NCBI RefSeq assembly: GCF_031202305.1 | Contig: NZ_CP101731.1 | Coordinates: 1,922,001-1,986,000, forward strand | Origin: Pelagibacterium sp. 26DY04 | Lineage (GTDB): Bacteria; Pseudomonadota; Alphaproteobacteria; Rhizobiales; Devosiaceae | Direction: 5' to 3' | Length of the DNA: 64,000 nt | Shown here: positions 7,943 through 17,644 of the stretch, piece after piece | Layout: every line of letters starts with the position of its first letter | Position numbering within the stretch: the stretch's first letter is position 1 | Notes under the pieces: model-generated | What the model was told of the DNA's origin: nothing | The model's input: the letters and a program-made list of their open reading frames with translations, nothing else | The model's database searches: none | Translations under genes and position numbers: made by a program

Positions 7943-10687
7943 GTGACAGACACGCCAGAAGATGACGCGGGCGGCATGCTGCCCTCCGACATCAACCCGA
8001 TCTCGATAACCGACGAGATGCGCAAGTCCTATCTCGATTACGCCATGAGCGTGATCGTGAGCCGGGCCTTGCCCGATGTGCGCGATGGGCTGAAGCCCGT
8101 TCACCGCCGCATCCTCTTTTCGATGCATGAGCAGGGATACGAATACAACAAGCCCTACCGCAAATCGGCCCGCGTGGTCGGTGACGTGATCGGTAAGTAT
8201 CACCCGCACTCGGACGATGCGGTCTATATGTCGTTGGTTCGCATGGCGCAGGATTTCTCCATGCGCGTGCCGCTGATCGATGGACAAGGCAATTTCGGCT
8301 CCGTGGACGGCGATATGCCGGCAGCCATGCGATACACTGAAGCACGCATGGAAAAGGTCACCGGATCGCTGCTCGAGGATCTCGACAAGGATACCGTCGA
8401 TTTCCGCGACAACTATGATGCGAGCGAGAAAGAGCCGACGGTTCTGCCGGCGCGCTTTCCCAACCTGCTCGTCAATGGCGGCGGCGGCATCGCGGTGGGC
8501 ATGGCCACCAATATCCCCAGCCATAATCTGGGAGAGGTGATCGATGCGTGCCTCGCCGTGATGGACAATCCGGGCATCACGGTCGATGAGCTGATGGAAA
8601 TCATGCCTGGACCGGACTTTCCAACGGCCGGCATCATTATCGGCAAATCGGGTATTCGGTCCGCCTATGAAACGGGGCGCGGTTCGATCCTGATGCGCAG
8701 CCGTGTGACCGTCGAAGAGGTGCGCAAGGAGCGCGAGGCGCTCATCGTCCACGAGATTCCCTATCAGGTGAACAAGGCGACGATGATCGAGAAGATCGCC
8801 GAGATGGTACGCGACAAGCGCATCGAGGGCATCTCCGACATCCGCGATGAATCCGACCGGCAGGGCATGCGGGTCGTGATAGAATTGAAGCGCGACGCCG
8901 TGGCCGATGTCGTGCTCAATCAGCTTTATCGCTACTCGATGCTGCAGACCTCGTTCGGCTGCAATTTCGTGGCGCTCAATGGCGGCAAGCCCGAGATCAT
9001 GCCGCTCAAGGCGATCCTCGAGGCGTTCCTGCAGTTCCGCGAGACGGTGATCACCCGGCGTACGCGGTTCCTGCTCAACAAGGCGCGTGACCGTGCCCAC
9101 GTGTTGGTCGGCCTCCTGGTGGCGGTCAACAATGTGGACGAGGTTATCCGGCTGATCCGCTCATCGCCGGACCCCGCCACGGCGCGCGAAAAGCTGCTTG
9201 AACGCGATTGGCCGGCGGCCGATGTGATCGACCTCATCGGGTTGATCGACGATCCGCGGCACAAGGTGAACGATGACGGCACCTTCCGCCTGTCTGACGA
9301 GCAGGCCCGCGCCATTCTGGCTCTGACACTGTCTCGCCTGACCGCCCTGGGGCGGAACGAGATCGGTGACGAACTCAATACGCTCGGCGAGCAGATCAAG
9401 GACTATCTCGATATCCTGCGCTCGCGAGACCGTGTGCTGGCGATCATTCGCGACGAACTGGCGGAGGTGCGCGATCAATACGCCACGCCACGTCTGACTC
9501 AGATCGACGAATTTGCCGGTGATCTGGACGACGAGGACCTGATCGCGCGCGAAGACATGGTGGTGACGGTCAGCCATGCCGGCTACATCAAGCGTGTCCC
9601 GCTCTCGACCTATCGCGCCCAGCGAAGGGGCGGGAAAGGGCGCTCGGGTATGTCCACGAGAGACGAGGATTTCGTCTCGCGGCTGTTCGTCGCCAACACC
9701 CATACACCCGTTCTGTTCTTTTCCTCGCGCGGCATCGTCTACAAGATGAAGGTCTGGCGGCTGCCGGTGGCGGCGCCCAATGCGCGCGGCAAGGCGCTGA
9801 TCAACATGCTGCCGCTTGAAGAGGGCGAGCGCATCACCTCGATCATGCCGTTGCCCGAGGATGAATCGAGCTGGGAAAGCCTCGATGTGATGTTTGCCAC
9901 GCGTTCGGGCAATGTCCGGCGCAACAAGCTGTCGGACTTCGTGGAAGTGCGGCAGAACGGCAAGATCGCCATGAAGCTCGATGAGGGCGACGGGATCGTG
10001 GGCGTCGAGACTGCCAGCGAAAGTGACGACATCCTGATCACCACGGCCAACGGGCAGTGCATCCGGTTTGCGATCACCGATGTTCGCGTGTTCAAGGGCC
10101 GAGATTCGACGGGCGTACGCGGGATCAATCTCGCTGAAGGCGATGAAGTGATCGCCATGTCGATTCTACGGCATTTCGAAGCCTCTGCCGACGAGCGCGC
10201 TGCTTACCTCAAGATGAGCCGTGCCGTGCGCGGCGAGACCGAGGAAGCGGGCGACAGCGACGAAGAAGCAGCGGGCGATGCTCCGCTCGACCAGGATCGG
10301 TATGCCGCGATGAGCGCATCTGAGCAGTTCGTATTGACGATCTCGGAAAAGGGTTACGGCAAGCGGACCTCGTCGTTCGAGTACCGGATTACCGGGCGCG
10401 GGGGCAAAGGCATCGTTGCCATGGCGGTCAACGCCCGAAACGGCAAGTTGGTGGGCTCGTTCCCCGTTGAGGATGAAAACCAGCTCATGCTGGTGACCAA
10501 TGGCGGGCAGGTCATCCGGGTGCCGGTGGACGGGATCCGCATTGTCGGGCGTTCGAGTCAGGGCGTCACCATCTTCCGCACGGCGGCCGACGAAAGGGTC
10601 GTCTCGGTCGAGCGCATCAGCGAGCCGGAAAATGGCGACGATGAGGGGCCGGCCGAAATGTCAGAGGCGCCGGACGCCGAAGAGTAG
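7943..10687 (+). CDS. gyrA: DNA gyrase subunit A (non-canonical quinolone-binding region)
   Basis: Breaks and rejoins DNA for negative supercoiling, working as A2B2 with GyrB. It is 914 residues from a GTG start. The catalytic tyrosine is Y131 in AAMRYTE. The C-terminal beta-pinwheel carries the GyrA box QRRGGKG at about residue 558, so this is gyrase rather than ParC. The C-terminal domain has an acidic insert near 765-785 and an acidic tail. The striking point is the region after KYHPH: residues 90-96 read S-D-D-A-V-Y-M, where E. coli has G81-D82-S83-A84-V85-Y86-D87. The positions that anchor the quinolone water-metal bridge (83, 87) are Asp and Met, and Gly81 is Ser. The rest of the winged helix is normal, so the enzyme should be active. 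Confidence 0.98.
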   Translation: MTDTPEDDAGGMLPSDINPISITDEMRKSYLDYAMSVIVSRALPDVRDGLKPVHRRILFSMHEQGYEYNKPYRKSARVVGDVIGKYHPHSDDAVYMSLVRMAQDFSMRVPLIDGQGNFGSVDGDMPAAMRYTEARMEKVTGSLLEDLDKDTVDFRDNYDASEKEPTVLPARFPNLLVNGGGGIAVGMATNIPSHNLGEVIDACLAVMDNPGITVDELMEIMPGPDFPTAGIIIGKSGIRSAYETGRGSILMRSRVTVEEVRKEREALIVHEIPYQVNKATMIEKIAEMVRDKRIEGISDIRDESDRQGMRVVIELKRDAVADVVLNQLYRYSMLQTSFGCNFVALNGGKPEIMPLKAILEAFLQFRETVITRRTRFLLNKARDRAHVLVGLLVAVNNVDEVIRLIRSSPDPATAREKLLERDWPAADVIDLIGLIDDPRHKVNDDGTFRLSDEQARAILALTLSRLTALGRNEIGDELNTLGEQIKDYLDILRSRDRVLAIIRDELAEVRDQYATPRLTQIDEFAGDLDDEDLIAREDMVVTVSHAGYIKRVPLSTYRAQRRGGKGRSGMSTRDEDFVSRLFVANTHTPVLFFSSRGIVYKMKVWRLPVAAPNARGKALINMLPLEEGERITSIMPLPEDESSWESLDVMFATRSGNVRRNKLSDFVEVRQNGKIAMKLDEGDGIVGVETASESDDILITTANGQCIRFAITDVRVFKGRDSTGVRGINLAEGDEVIAMSILRHFEASADERAAYLKMSRAVRGETEEAGDSDEEAAGDAPLDQDRYAAMSASEQFVLTISEKGYGKRTSSFEYRITGRGGKGIVAMAVNARNGKLVGSFPVEDENQLMLVTNGGQVIRVPVDGIRIVGRSSQGVTIFRTAADERVVSVERISEPENGDDEGPAEMSEAPDAEE

Positions 10688-10758
10688 TTGTTGCTGTGCC
10701 ATGGCCTCTTGCCAAGTGCAGGAGGCCGTGGCTAGCTGACGGCTCTTCGGAGGCTGCC

Positions 10759-11379
10759 ATGCTCGAATTTTCCTCCCTTCTCGCCTTTCTGCTGGCTTCG
10801 TTTTTTATCGCGGTAGTTCCAGGCCCCACGGTCACGGTTATCATCGCAAGTGCCCTTGCGCGCGGAACCTTGGCCGGCATGGCCATCATCCTGGGTACGC
10901 AATTGGGGCTCGTCTCAATGATCCTGGTTGTTGCGCTTGGGATGGAAGCGGTGATGAGTGTAATGGGATGGGCGTTCGATTGGATCAAGATGATCGGCGC
11001 CGCCTACCTTGTGTGGCTCGGCTATAAGATGCTGCGGTCGAGCGGCCGGATCGAAGCTGGGGAAGCCGAGCGGCACCGCACTCTGCGCGGCTATGTCATG
11101 CAGGGCTTCATCGTCATCTGGTCCAACCCAAAAGCGCTGCTGATGTTCGGAGCATTCCTGCCGCAGTTCGTCGTGGAGAGCAGCGCCGCGTTTCCCCAGA
11201 TTCTGCTGTTGGGCGGGCTTTTCATGTTGGCGACGACGCTGAGTGATTCAGTCTATGCGGTGCTGGCAGGGCAGGCGCGGCACTGGATCAGCGCTGCGCG
11301 TGTGCGTCTGGTCAACCGGGTCTCGGGCGCCGTCCTGATTGGCGGGGGCATCTGGCTTGCGCTGCAGCGCCGGGCATGA
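10759..11379 (+). CDS. LysE/RhtB family amino-acid exporter
   Basis: Inner-membrane exporter of 206 residues in the LysE translocator family; the substrate (often a basic, aromatic or small amino acid or homoserine lactone) cannot be read from sequence. The N-terminus has the family motif VVPGPTVTVIIASAL, followed by a glycine-rich second helix. LVWLGYKMLR and the motif QGFIVIWSNPKALLMF are also typical. CGGAGG precedes the ATG at 10759, which beats a longer in-frame start. Its stop overlaps the coaD start in ATGA, so it is translationally coupled to coaD. Confidence 0.9.
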   Translation: MLEFSSLLAFLLASFFIAVVPGPTVTVIIASALARGTLAGMAIILGTQLGLVSMILVVALGMEAVMSVMGWAFDWIKMIGAAYLVWLGYKMLRSSGRIEAGEAERHRTLRGYVMQGFIVIWSNPKALLMFGAFLPQFVVESSAAFPQILLLGGLFMLATTLSDSVYAVLAGQARHWISAARVRLVNRVSGAVLIGGGIWLALQRRA

Positions 11380-11879
11380 CAAAAACCGGCATGACTGAAC
11401 GTGTGGGCTTTTACCCCGGATCGTTCGATCCGGTTACAAACGGCCATCTGGATGTGATCGAGCGGGCGTGCAAGCTCGTCGACCGCCTGATCGTCGGCAT
11501 AGGCGTTCATGCGGCGAAAAAGCCGATGCTGACAGCGGCGCAACGGCGTGACCTTCTGGTCGAGACCGCGGGAGCGATCGGAACGCGGAAGGGCGTAAAG
11601 ATCGAGATCGTCGAATTCGACGGCTTGATGGTTCACGCAGCGCAGCGGCTCGGTGCCGGGTTGGTTATTCGCGGCTTGCGCGATACCACCGACTACAATT
11701 ACGAAATGCAGATGGTGGGCATGAACGCGCAGATGGCTCCGGACATTCAGACGGTATTCGTGCCATCGAGTCCCTATGTCCGCCACATTTCCGCAACGCT
11801 GGTGCGCCAGATAGCGGAAATGGGGGGCGACGTTTCGCCCTTCGTACCTCGTTTGGTTCTAAAACTCCTGGAGCAATAA
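11376..11879 (+). CDS. coaD: Phosphopantetheine adenylyltransferase
   Basis: Transfers AMP from ATP to 4'-phosphopantetheine to give dephospho-CoA, the penultimate step of CoA synthesis. Both family signatures are present: the nucleotidyl-transferase motif YPGSFDPVTNGHLD near the N-terminus and SSPYVRHISATLVRQIA near the C-terminus. The 167 residues start at 11376, overlapping the lysE-type stop as ATGA; an internal ATG at 11391 (MTERVGFYPGSF) would also fit the family. The stop overlaps the start of the next gene (TAATG), so lysE, coaD and the first cyclophilin form a coupled string. Confidence 0.96.
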   Translation: MTKTGMTERVGFYPGSFDPVTNGHLDVIERACKLVDRLIVGIGVHAAKKPMLTAAQRRDLLVETAGAIGTRKGVKIEIVEFDGLMVHAAQRLGAGLVIRGLRDTTDYNYEMQMVGMNAQMAPDIQTVFVPSSPYVRHISATLVRQIAEMGGDVSPFVPRLVLKLLEQ

Positions 11880-12499
11880 TGGCTGGACATGCTGCCAAAC
11901 CGACCAACCGCGTGGTTGGTGCCCTCGTCTTCGCCTTTGTCACACTGTTTGGTGCAATGGTTGCCTGGCCCTATCTGCCGTTCGGGCAGACGCCGGCCAT
12001 GGCTCAAACGCCTGCCGAAGTTCCTGCCGACACACCGATTGCCACCCTTATGCTGGAAAGCGGCGAAGTGACGATTGCACTTCGCCCCGACCTGGCCCCC
12101 GAACATGTGTCGCGGATCACCGAACTGGCCAATTCGGGCTTTTATGACGGATTGAAATTCCATCGCGTGATCGACGGCTTCATGGCCCAGACTGGAGATC
12201 CATTGGGCAATGGCACCGGCGGTTCCGATTTGCCCGATCTTGCCGCCGAGTTCTCGAACGAGCCGTTCGTGCGCGGGACGTTGGGCATGGCCCGGTCGAT
12301 GGATCCCAATTCGGCCAATTCGCAGTTCTTCATCGTAACCGCGGATTCTCCACATCTGAACGGCCAGTATACGTTGTTCGGCCATGTCGTTTCGGGCATG
12401 GAGTTGATCGACGGGTTGGAAAAAGGGCCGGCCAGCGCGAACGGCGCTGTCGCAAACCCCGACATCATGGTTTCTCTGCGCGTAGCAGAGCCTCAATAA
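11879..12499 (+). CDS. Cyclophilin-type peptidyl-prolyl isomerase, membrane-anchored or exported
   Basis: Catalyses cis-trans isomerisation of proline bonds in client proteins. The 206 residues begin with a hydrophobic segment (about residues 13-32, VVGALVFAFVTLFG) and an AMAQ signal-cleavage-like site near 41-43, so the domain is probably periplasmic. The cyclophilin core has FHRVIDGFMAQTGDP and NSANSQFFIVTAD. It uses the short single-domain bacterial fold. The start overlaps the coaD stop by one base. The next gene is a cytoplasmic paralogue with the same core, so the pair looks like a duplication with split localisation. Confidence 0.93.
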   Translation: MAGHAAKPTNRVVGALVFAFVTLFGAMVAWPYLPFGQTPAMAQTPAEVPADTPIATLMLESGEVTIALRPDLAPEHVSRITELANSGFYDGLKFHRVIDGFMAQTGDPLGNGTGGSDLPDLAAEFSNEPFVRGTLGMARSMDPNSANSQFFIVTADSPHLNGQYTLFGHVVSGMELIDGLEKGPASANGAVANPDIMVSLRVAEPQ

Positions 12500-12519
12500 G
12501 CAAGACAAGGAGGCCTCTC

Positions 12520-12996
12520 ATGGCCGATTACGCCGATCCTGAAAACACGATCATCATGGAAACCAGCAAAGGCAAGGTCGTCATCGAACTGCGCCCGGAC
12601 CTGGCCCCCAACCATGCCGAGCGCATCAAAGAACTGGCTCGCGAAGGCTTTTACGACGGCATCGTCTTCCATCGTGTGATCGACGGTTTCATGGCGCAGG
12701 TTGGTTGCCCGAAGGGTAACGGCACCGGCGGTTCGGATAAGCCTGACCTGAAGGCCGAGTTCAGCCAGGAAAAGCATGTGCGCGGCACGGTTTCGGCGGC
12801 TCGTTCTTCGAACCCCAACTCTGCCAATTCCCAGTTCTTCATTTGCTTTGACGATGCGCCCTGGCTCAATGGCCAGTATTCAGTGTTCGGCAAGGTGATC
12901 GAGGGCATGGATGCCGTCGATCAGCTCGAACGTGGCGAGCCGGTCCGCAATCCGGACCGCATCGTTTCCATGCGCGTCGCCGCCGACGCCGCCTGA
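12520..12996 (+). CDS. Cyclophilin-type peptidyl-prolyl isomerase, cytoplasmic
   Basis: A 158-residue single-domain prolyl isomerase without a signal sequence. Core motifs are FHRVIDGFMAQVGCPKGNGTGGS and NPNSANSQFFICF, closely matching the exported copy just upstream. AAGGAGG lies about 9 bases before the ATG. It is 20 bases after the first cyclophilin and 27 bases before queA, so the operon probably continues through it. The E. coli equivalents would be PpiB for this one and PpiA for the exported one; orthology was not tested. Confidence 0.94.
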   Translation: MADYADPENTIIMETSKGKVVIELRPDLAPNHAERIKELAREGFYDGIVFHRVIDGFMAQVGCPKGNGTGGSDKPDLKAEFSQEKHVRGTVSAARSSNPNSANSQFFICFDDAPWLNGQYSVFGKVIEGMDAVDQLERGEPVRNPDRIVSMRVAADAA

Positions 12997-13023
12997 CATT
13001 TACCGGTCCTCGGATTACATACG

Positions 13024-14097
13024 ATGAAGGTCGACCTTTTCGACTTCGATTTACCTGAGGACCGGATCGCCCTCCATCCAGTGTCGCCGCGAGACAGCGC
13101 GAAAATGCTGGTTGTGGGTGCCGATGGCTCGCTCTCGGACCGGGTGGTTACCGACCTCGAGAATATTTTGCGGTCCGGCGACGTCCTTGTCGTCAACGAC
13201 ACTCGCGTTATTCCCGCCGAGCTCAAGGGCCTACGACACCGGGATGAATACGTTGCTTCGGTTTCATTCAATCTGCACAAGCGTGTTGATGGCCATACCT
13301 GGCTTGCGTTCGCACGCCCGGCCAAGCGGTTGAAGGTTGGCGACCGGGTGGTGTTCGGTGCCACGTCCGAAGTCTGCATGCTGGACGAGTTGTTCGCCAC
13401 GGTGGAAGCGGTTGAAGACGGGCAGGTGACGCTGGCTTTCGATTTTTCCGATGCCACGCTCGACGAAGCCATCAAGGCCCGTGGGGCGATGCCGTTGCCA
13501 CCCTACATCGGCGCCAAACGGAAGATAGAAGAGCGCGACAAGTCCGACTATCAGACGGTATATGCAGAGCATGACGGCGCCGTCGCCGCCCCGACGGCAG
13601 GATTGCACTTTACACCCGAGCTTCTGGAGCGACTGGAAGCAAAAGGCATCCAGATCGAGCGCGTGACACTTCATGTGGGGGCAGGGACCTTCCTGCCGAT
13701 GAAGGCCGACGATACCGAAGATCACACCATGCATTCCGAATGGGGAGTTGTTTCCCCCGAGACGGTGGAGCGCATCAACGCAGCAAAGTCGGCAGGAGCG
13801 CGCATTGTGGCTGTGGGAACGACCAGCTTGCGGCTGCTCGAAAGCGCTGCGCGGAGAGCAGGCATTCTCGAGCCATTTGCCGATGAGACGGACATCTTTA
13901 TCACGCCGGGATTCACGTTCCGTGTCGTTGACGTGCTGATGACCAATTTTCACCTGCCGCGTTCAACGCTGTTCATGCTGGTTTCGTCCTTTTGCGGATT
14001 GGAGACCATGCACAAAGCCTACAAGCACGCCATCGACGCCAATTACCGCTTCTACTCCTACGGCGACTCTTCGCTGCTGTTCCGAGCCGATAGATGA
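13024..14097 (+). CDS. queA: S-adenosylmethionine:tRNA ribosyltransferase-isomerase
   Basis: Adds the ribosyl part of SAM to 7-aminomethyl-7-deazaguanine in tRNA, giving epoxyqueuosine; the following tgt gene acts one step earlier. The 357 residues start [19 protein letters not shown], the conserved QueA N-terminus. Other family blocks are [25 protein letters not shown] and the C-terminal [17 protein letters not shown]. The ORF is full length. The stop overlaps the tgt start as ATGA, so the two are translationally coupled. Confidence 0.96.
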   Translation: MKVDLFDFDLPEDRIALHPVSPRDSAKMLVVGADGSLSDRVVTDLENILRSGDVLVVNDTRVIPAELKGLRHRDEYVASVSFNLHKRVDGHTWLAFARPAKRLKVGDRVVFGATSEVCMLDELFATVEAVEDGQVTLAFDFSDATLDEAIKARGAMPLPPYIGAKRKIEERDKSDYQTVYAEHDGAVAAPTAGLHFTPELLERLEAKGIQIERVTLHVGAGTFLPMKADDTEDHTMHSEWGVVSPETVERINAAKSAGARIVAVGTTSLRLLESAARRAGILEPFADETDIFITPGFTFRVVDVLMTNFHLPRSTLFMLVSSFCGLETMHKAYKHAIDANYRFYSYGDSSLLFRADR

Positions 14098-15227
14098 CCG
14101 AACGCTTCCAGTTCACCCTTGCCACCACCGATGGAATGGCGCGGCGGGGGCAGATCGACACGCCGCGCGGCGAGATCAGAACCCCGGCCTTCATGCCCGT
14201 CGGGACGGCCGGAACCGTGAAGGCGCTCTATCCCGAGCAGGTGCGCGAGACCGGCGCCGATATTCTTCTGGGCAACACATATCACCTCATGCTTCGGCCT
14301 GGCGCCGAGCGGGTAGCACGCCTGGGCGGGCTGCATGAGTTCATGGATTGGCAGCGGCCGATTCTCACCGATTCCGGTGGATTCCAGGTGATGAGCCTCG
14401 CCAAGCTCCGGAAGCTCGACGAGAACGGGGTGACGTTCAAATCCCATATTGACGGGTCCTCCCACAGCCTTACGCCGGAACGCTCGATCGAAATTCAAAA
14501 GCTGCTGGACTCCGATGTCATCATGCAGCTCGACGAATGCGTGGCTCTGCCGGCCGAGCGCGATGAACTCGAACGAGCTATGGAGCTCTCGATCCGTTGG
14601 GCTGAACGTTCGAAGCGGGCCTTCGACGATGCCAAGGGCCGCGCCCTATTCGGAATCGTCCAGGGGGGCGATGATCCCAAACTCAGGTCGCGTTCGGCGG
14701 CTGGCCTCGTCGATATCGGCTTTCACGGCTATGCCGTTGGTGGACTGGCCGTAGGCGAGCCGCAACAGGTTATGTTCAAGGTGATCGAAGAGATCACGCC
14801 CGAGCTGCCTTCCGACAGGCCCCGTTATCTTATGGGTGTAGGAAAGCCGGACGATCTGCTCGGTGCCGTAGGGCGTGGTATCGACATGTTCGACTGCGTG
14901 CATCCCACGCGCGCCGGGCGACATGGTCATGCCTATACACGCTTTGGCGTCATCAATCTCAAGAACGCCCGTCACAAGGACGACAATCGGCCGCTTGACG
15001 AGCTTTCGTCCAACCCTACCGCCCGGCGGTTCTCCCGCGCCTATCTGCATCATCTCGTGCGCAGCGAAGAAATTCTGGGTGCGATGATCCTTAGCCAGAT
15101 CAATCTCTCTTATTATCAGGAGTTGATGGCCGGGATGCGAAATGCGATTGAAAGCTCTGCTTTCGACCAATATTGCGCTTCGGTCCGCGAGGGCTGGGCC
15201 AAGGGCGATCTGCCCGCTCTCGAATAG
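14094..15227 (+). CDS. tgt: tRNA-guanine transglycosylase lacking the usual zinc ligands
   Basis: Exchanges guanine-34 of GUN-anticodon tRNAs for a 7-deazaguanine precursor of queuosine. The 377 residues have the substrate pocket [10 protein letters not shown], the GIVQGG motif, and the nucleophile block [16 protein letters not shown]. However, the CxCxxC cluster that follows RPLD in Zymomonas and E. coli Tgt is absent: here the stretch is [19 protein letters not shown]. The zinc histidine is also replaced (SQINLSYYQ instead of an H-N pair). All four zinc ligands are therefore missing while the catalytic residues remain. This may be shared by relatives. Coupled to queA by ATGA; pgi follows 10 bases later. 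Confidence 0.94.
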   Translation: MTERFQFTLATTDGMARRGQIDTPRGEIRTPAFMPVGTAGTVKALYPEQVRETGADILLGNTYHLMLRPGAERVARLGGLHEFMDWQRPILTDSGGFQVMSLAKLRKLDENGVTFKSHIDGSSHSLTPERSIEIQKLLDSDVIMQLDECVALPAERDELERAMELSIRWAERSKRAFDDAKGRALFGIVQGGDDPKLRSRSAAGLVDIGFHGYAVGGLAVGEPQQVMFKVIEEITPELPSDRPRYLMGVGKPDDLLGAVGRGIDMFDCVHPTRAGRHGHAYTRFGVINLKNARHKDDNRPLDELSSNPTARRFSRAYLHHLVRSEEILGAMILSQINLSYYQELMAGMRNAIESSAFDQYCASVREGWAKGDLPALE

Positions 15228-15236
15228 GGGAAAACC

Positions 15237-16877
15237 ATGTCGAACAAAATCCGTAAGGCAGCTTTCGAAGACCTCAAGCAGCACAGAAAGCGCCTTTCGG
15301 GGACGACGATGCGCGAACTGTTCGCGCATGACCCGGAGCGGTTCTCGACTTACTCCGCGCACTTTGGCGATATTCTGCTCGACTACTCGAAGAACCGAAT
15401 CGATAGCCAGTCGATGGCCGCGCTGTTCGACCTTGCTCGGGCGGTCGATGTAGAAGGCCGGCGCGACGACATGTGGTCTGGCAAGCCGATCAACGTCACC
15501 GAGCGCCGGTCCGTGCTTCACATGGCACTGCGCCATTTCGGTGAGGCGCCCGTGCTCGTAGATGGCGCCGACGTGATGCCGGCGGTGCGCGATGTTCTGG
15601 TTCGCATCAAGGGATTTTCCAATGATGTGCGCGACGGGGCCATCCGGGGGGCGACGGGCGAACAGTTCACGGACGTAGTCAATATCGGCATCGGTGGATC
15701 GGACCTTGGTCCGGCTATGGTGACGCTCGCTCTTGCGCCCTATACGCGGCCGAACTTGCGCGCCCACTACGTTTCAAATGTCGATGGTGCGCATATTCAC
15801 GATACGCTCAAGGGTCTCGATCCGGCGAAAACCCTGTTCATCGTCGCTTCGAAGACGTTCACGACCGACGAGACCATGACCAACGCACAGACCGCGCGGG
15901 CCTGGCTTGCCAAGTCGCTTGGCGAAGAGGCGGTGAACGACCACTTCGCTGCGGTTTCTACCAATATCGAGGGGTGCCAGTTCTTCGGAATCCGCGAAGA
16001 CCGCATCTTCGGGTTCTGGGACTGGGTTGGTGGTCGCTATTCGGTGTGGTCGGCCATTGGCCTGCCAGTGGCGATAGCCGTTGGTTATGAGAACTTCGAA
16101 GCCTTCCTGCGCGGGGCAGGGGAAATGGACCAGCATTTCCTCACCGCTCCGCTGGAACAGAACCTGCCGGTCATCATGGGGCTCATGGGAGTTTGGTACC
16201 GTAACGCCTGGGGTTTCGCGACCCACGCGGTTCTCCCTTACGATCAGCGTCTGTCACGTTTCCCTGCCTATCTTCAGCAGCAGGATATGGAGTCGAACGG
16301 AAAATCGGTGACGCTCAACGGCAAGGATGTCGGCTGGGAAACCGGCCCGGTCATTTGGGGAGAGCCCGGCACCAATGGGCAGCACGCGTTCTACCAGCTC
16401 ATTCACCAGGGGACGAGCGTCGTTCCGTGCGATTTCCTGCTAGCTGCCAATCCGCATGAAGACCTGTCGCCGCATCACGCCAAGCTCGTCGCCAACTGTC
16501 TGGCGCAATCCGAAGCATTGATGTTGGGCAAGACCGAGGACGAGGTTTTGACCGAACTCAAGGGTGCGGGCTTGAGCAAGGATGAGATCAAAGCCTTGCT
16601 GCCGCACAAGGTTTTCTCGGGAAACCGCCCCTCCAACACAATTCTTTATTCCAGGCTGGATCCGGAGACGTTGGGTAAGCTGGTGGCGCTTTACGAGCAC
16701 AAGGTTTTCGTGCAGGGCGCCATCTGGAATGTCAATTCTTACGACCAATGGGGTGTGGAGTTGGGCAAGCAACTCGCCAAGGCCTTGCTATCTGAAGTCG
16801 AGAGTGCCGAGACCGCCCAAGCTCACGACAGCTCAACTCAAGGCCTATTGGCTCATTTCCATTCGCTCAAGGGCTGA
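15237..16877 (+). CDS. pgi: Glucose-6-phosphate isomerase
   Basis: Interconverts glucose 6-phosphate and fructose 6-phosphate in the cytoplasm. In this organism it also supplies the substrate for GlmS, encoded 10 kb downstream. The 546 residues fit the large bacterial form. PGI signatures are visible: the sugar-phosphate-binding block VNIGIGGSDLGPAMV near residue 145, DWVGGRYSVWSAIGLP near 260, and the C-terminal FVQGAIWNVNSYDQWGVELGK. AGGGGAAAACC precedes the ATG. It is the fourth gene of the queA-tgt-pgi-map string and lies 2 bases before map. Confidence 0.97.
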   Translation: MSNKIRKAAFEDLKQHRKRLSGTTMRELFAHDPERFSTYSAHFGDILLDYSKNRIDSQSMAALFDLARAVDVEGRRDDMWSGKPINVTERRSVLHMALRHFGEAPVLVDGADVMPAVRDVLVRIKGFSNDVRDGAIRGATGEQFTDVVNIGIGGSDLGPAMVTLALAPYTRPNLRAHYVSNVDGAHIHDTLKGLDPAKTLFIVASKTFTTDETMTNAQTARAWLAKSLGEEAVNDHFAAVSTNIEGCQFFGIREDRIFGFWDWVGGRYSVWSAIGLPVAIAVGYENFEAFLRGAGEMDQHFLTAPLEQNLPVIMGLMGVWYRNAWGFATHAVLPYDQRLSRFPAYLQQQDMESNGKSVTLNGKDVGWETGPVIWGEPGTNGQHAFYQLIHQGTSVVPCDFLLAANPHEDLSPHHAKLVANCLAQSEALMLGKTEDEVLTELKGAGLSKDEIKALLPHKVFSGNRPSNTILYSRLDPETLGKLVALYEHKVFVQGAIWNVNSYDQWGVELGKQLAKALLSEVESAETAQAHDSSTQGLLAHFHSLKG

Positions 16878-16879
16878 CC

Positions 16880-17635
16880 ATGACTATCACTTCGGAAGAA
16901 GAACTTGAACGCCTCAAGGCCATCGGCAGGATTTGCGCCATCGCGCGTGATCGAATGGCTGAAGCACTCGAGCCGGGGATGACCACGCAGGAACTCGATG
17001 ATATCGGGCGCAAAGTGCTCGACGATCACGGCGCACGCTCGGCTCCGCAGGTGACCTACGATTTCCCCGGCGCGACATGCATATCAGTCAACGAAGAAGT
17101 GGCACATGGTATTCCGGGGCAGCGAGTTATCGGCCCGGGCGATCTGGTCAATATCGACGTGTCGGCGGAAAAGGATGGTATCTTTGCTGACACGGGCGCG
17201 TCCTACATCGTTCCTCCCGCGAACCGTCGCATCGAAAGGTTATGTCGCGACGGCAAGAAAGCGATGTGGACGGGCATCCGAGCGGTGAAGGCCGGCGGGC
17301 GGCTGGCCGAGATTGGCGAGGCGATCGGCAGATTCGCTGGAACCAACGGCTATACGCTTCTGCGCAACCTTGCCAGCCACGGGATTGGCTATGGTTTGCA
17401 CGACGAGCCGGGGGAAATTCCGACCTGGCCCGATCGCTCCGAGCGTCGCCGCATCGGCGATGGTTTGGTTTTCACCGTCGAGCCGTTCCTGTCGCTGGGT
17501 GGGCAGATGGCCGAGGAGAAATCCCTTAACGATCCATGGACGCTGGTCAGTGTGCCTGCGGCGCCGTGCGTTCAGTATGAGCACACGGTGGTTGCCACGC
17601 GCCGCGGCGCTGTCGTCGTAACGCTGGCTGCTTGA
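16880..17635 (+). CDS. map: Type I methionine aminopeptidase
   Basis: Removes the initiator methionine from nascent proteins. The 251-residue protein keeps all five dinuclear metal ligands: D in NIDVSAEKD and D in FADTG, H in ASHGIG, E in FTVEPF and E in QYEHT. The HDEPGEIP segment is also typical. Two bases separate it from pgi, so it belongs to the same transcript. The sequence leans toward the shorter, more divergent MetAP group, so it may not be the only copy in the genome. The next gene is convergent. Confidence 0.93.
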   Translation: MTITSEEELERLKAIGRICAIARDRMAEALEPGMTTQELDDIGRKVLDDHGARSAPQVTYDFPGATCISVNEEVAHGIPGQRVIGPGDLVNIDVSAEKDGIFADTGASYIVPPANRRIERLCRDGKKAMWTGIRAVKAGGRLAEIGEAIGRFAGTNGYTLLRNLASHGIGYGLHDEPGEIPTWPDRSERRRIGDGLVFTVEPFLSLGGQMAEEKSLNDPWTLVSVPAAPCVQYEHTVVATRRGAVVVTLAA

Positions 17636-17644
17636 GCGGCACGC

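Noticed and set aside
7856-9100. Long open frame antisense to gyrA, and similar antisense frames in mfd, metG, ntrY and trkH
   Set aside because: They mirror the real coding frame in GC-rich DNA, have odd composition (many His/Arg), no start context and no family features.
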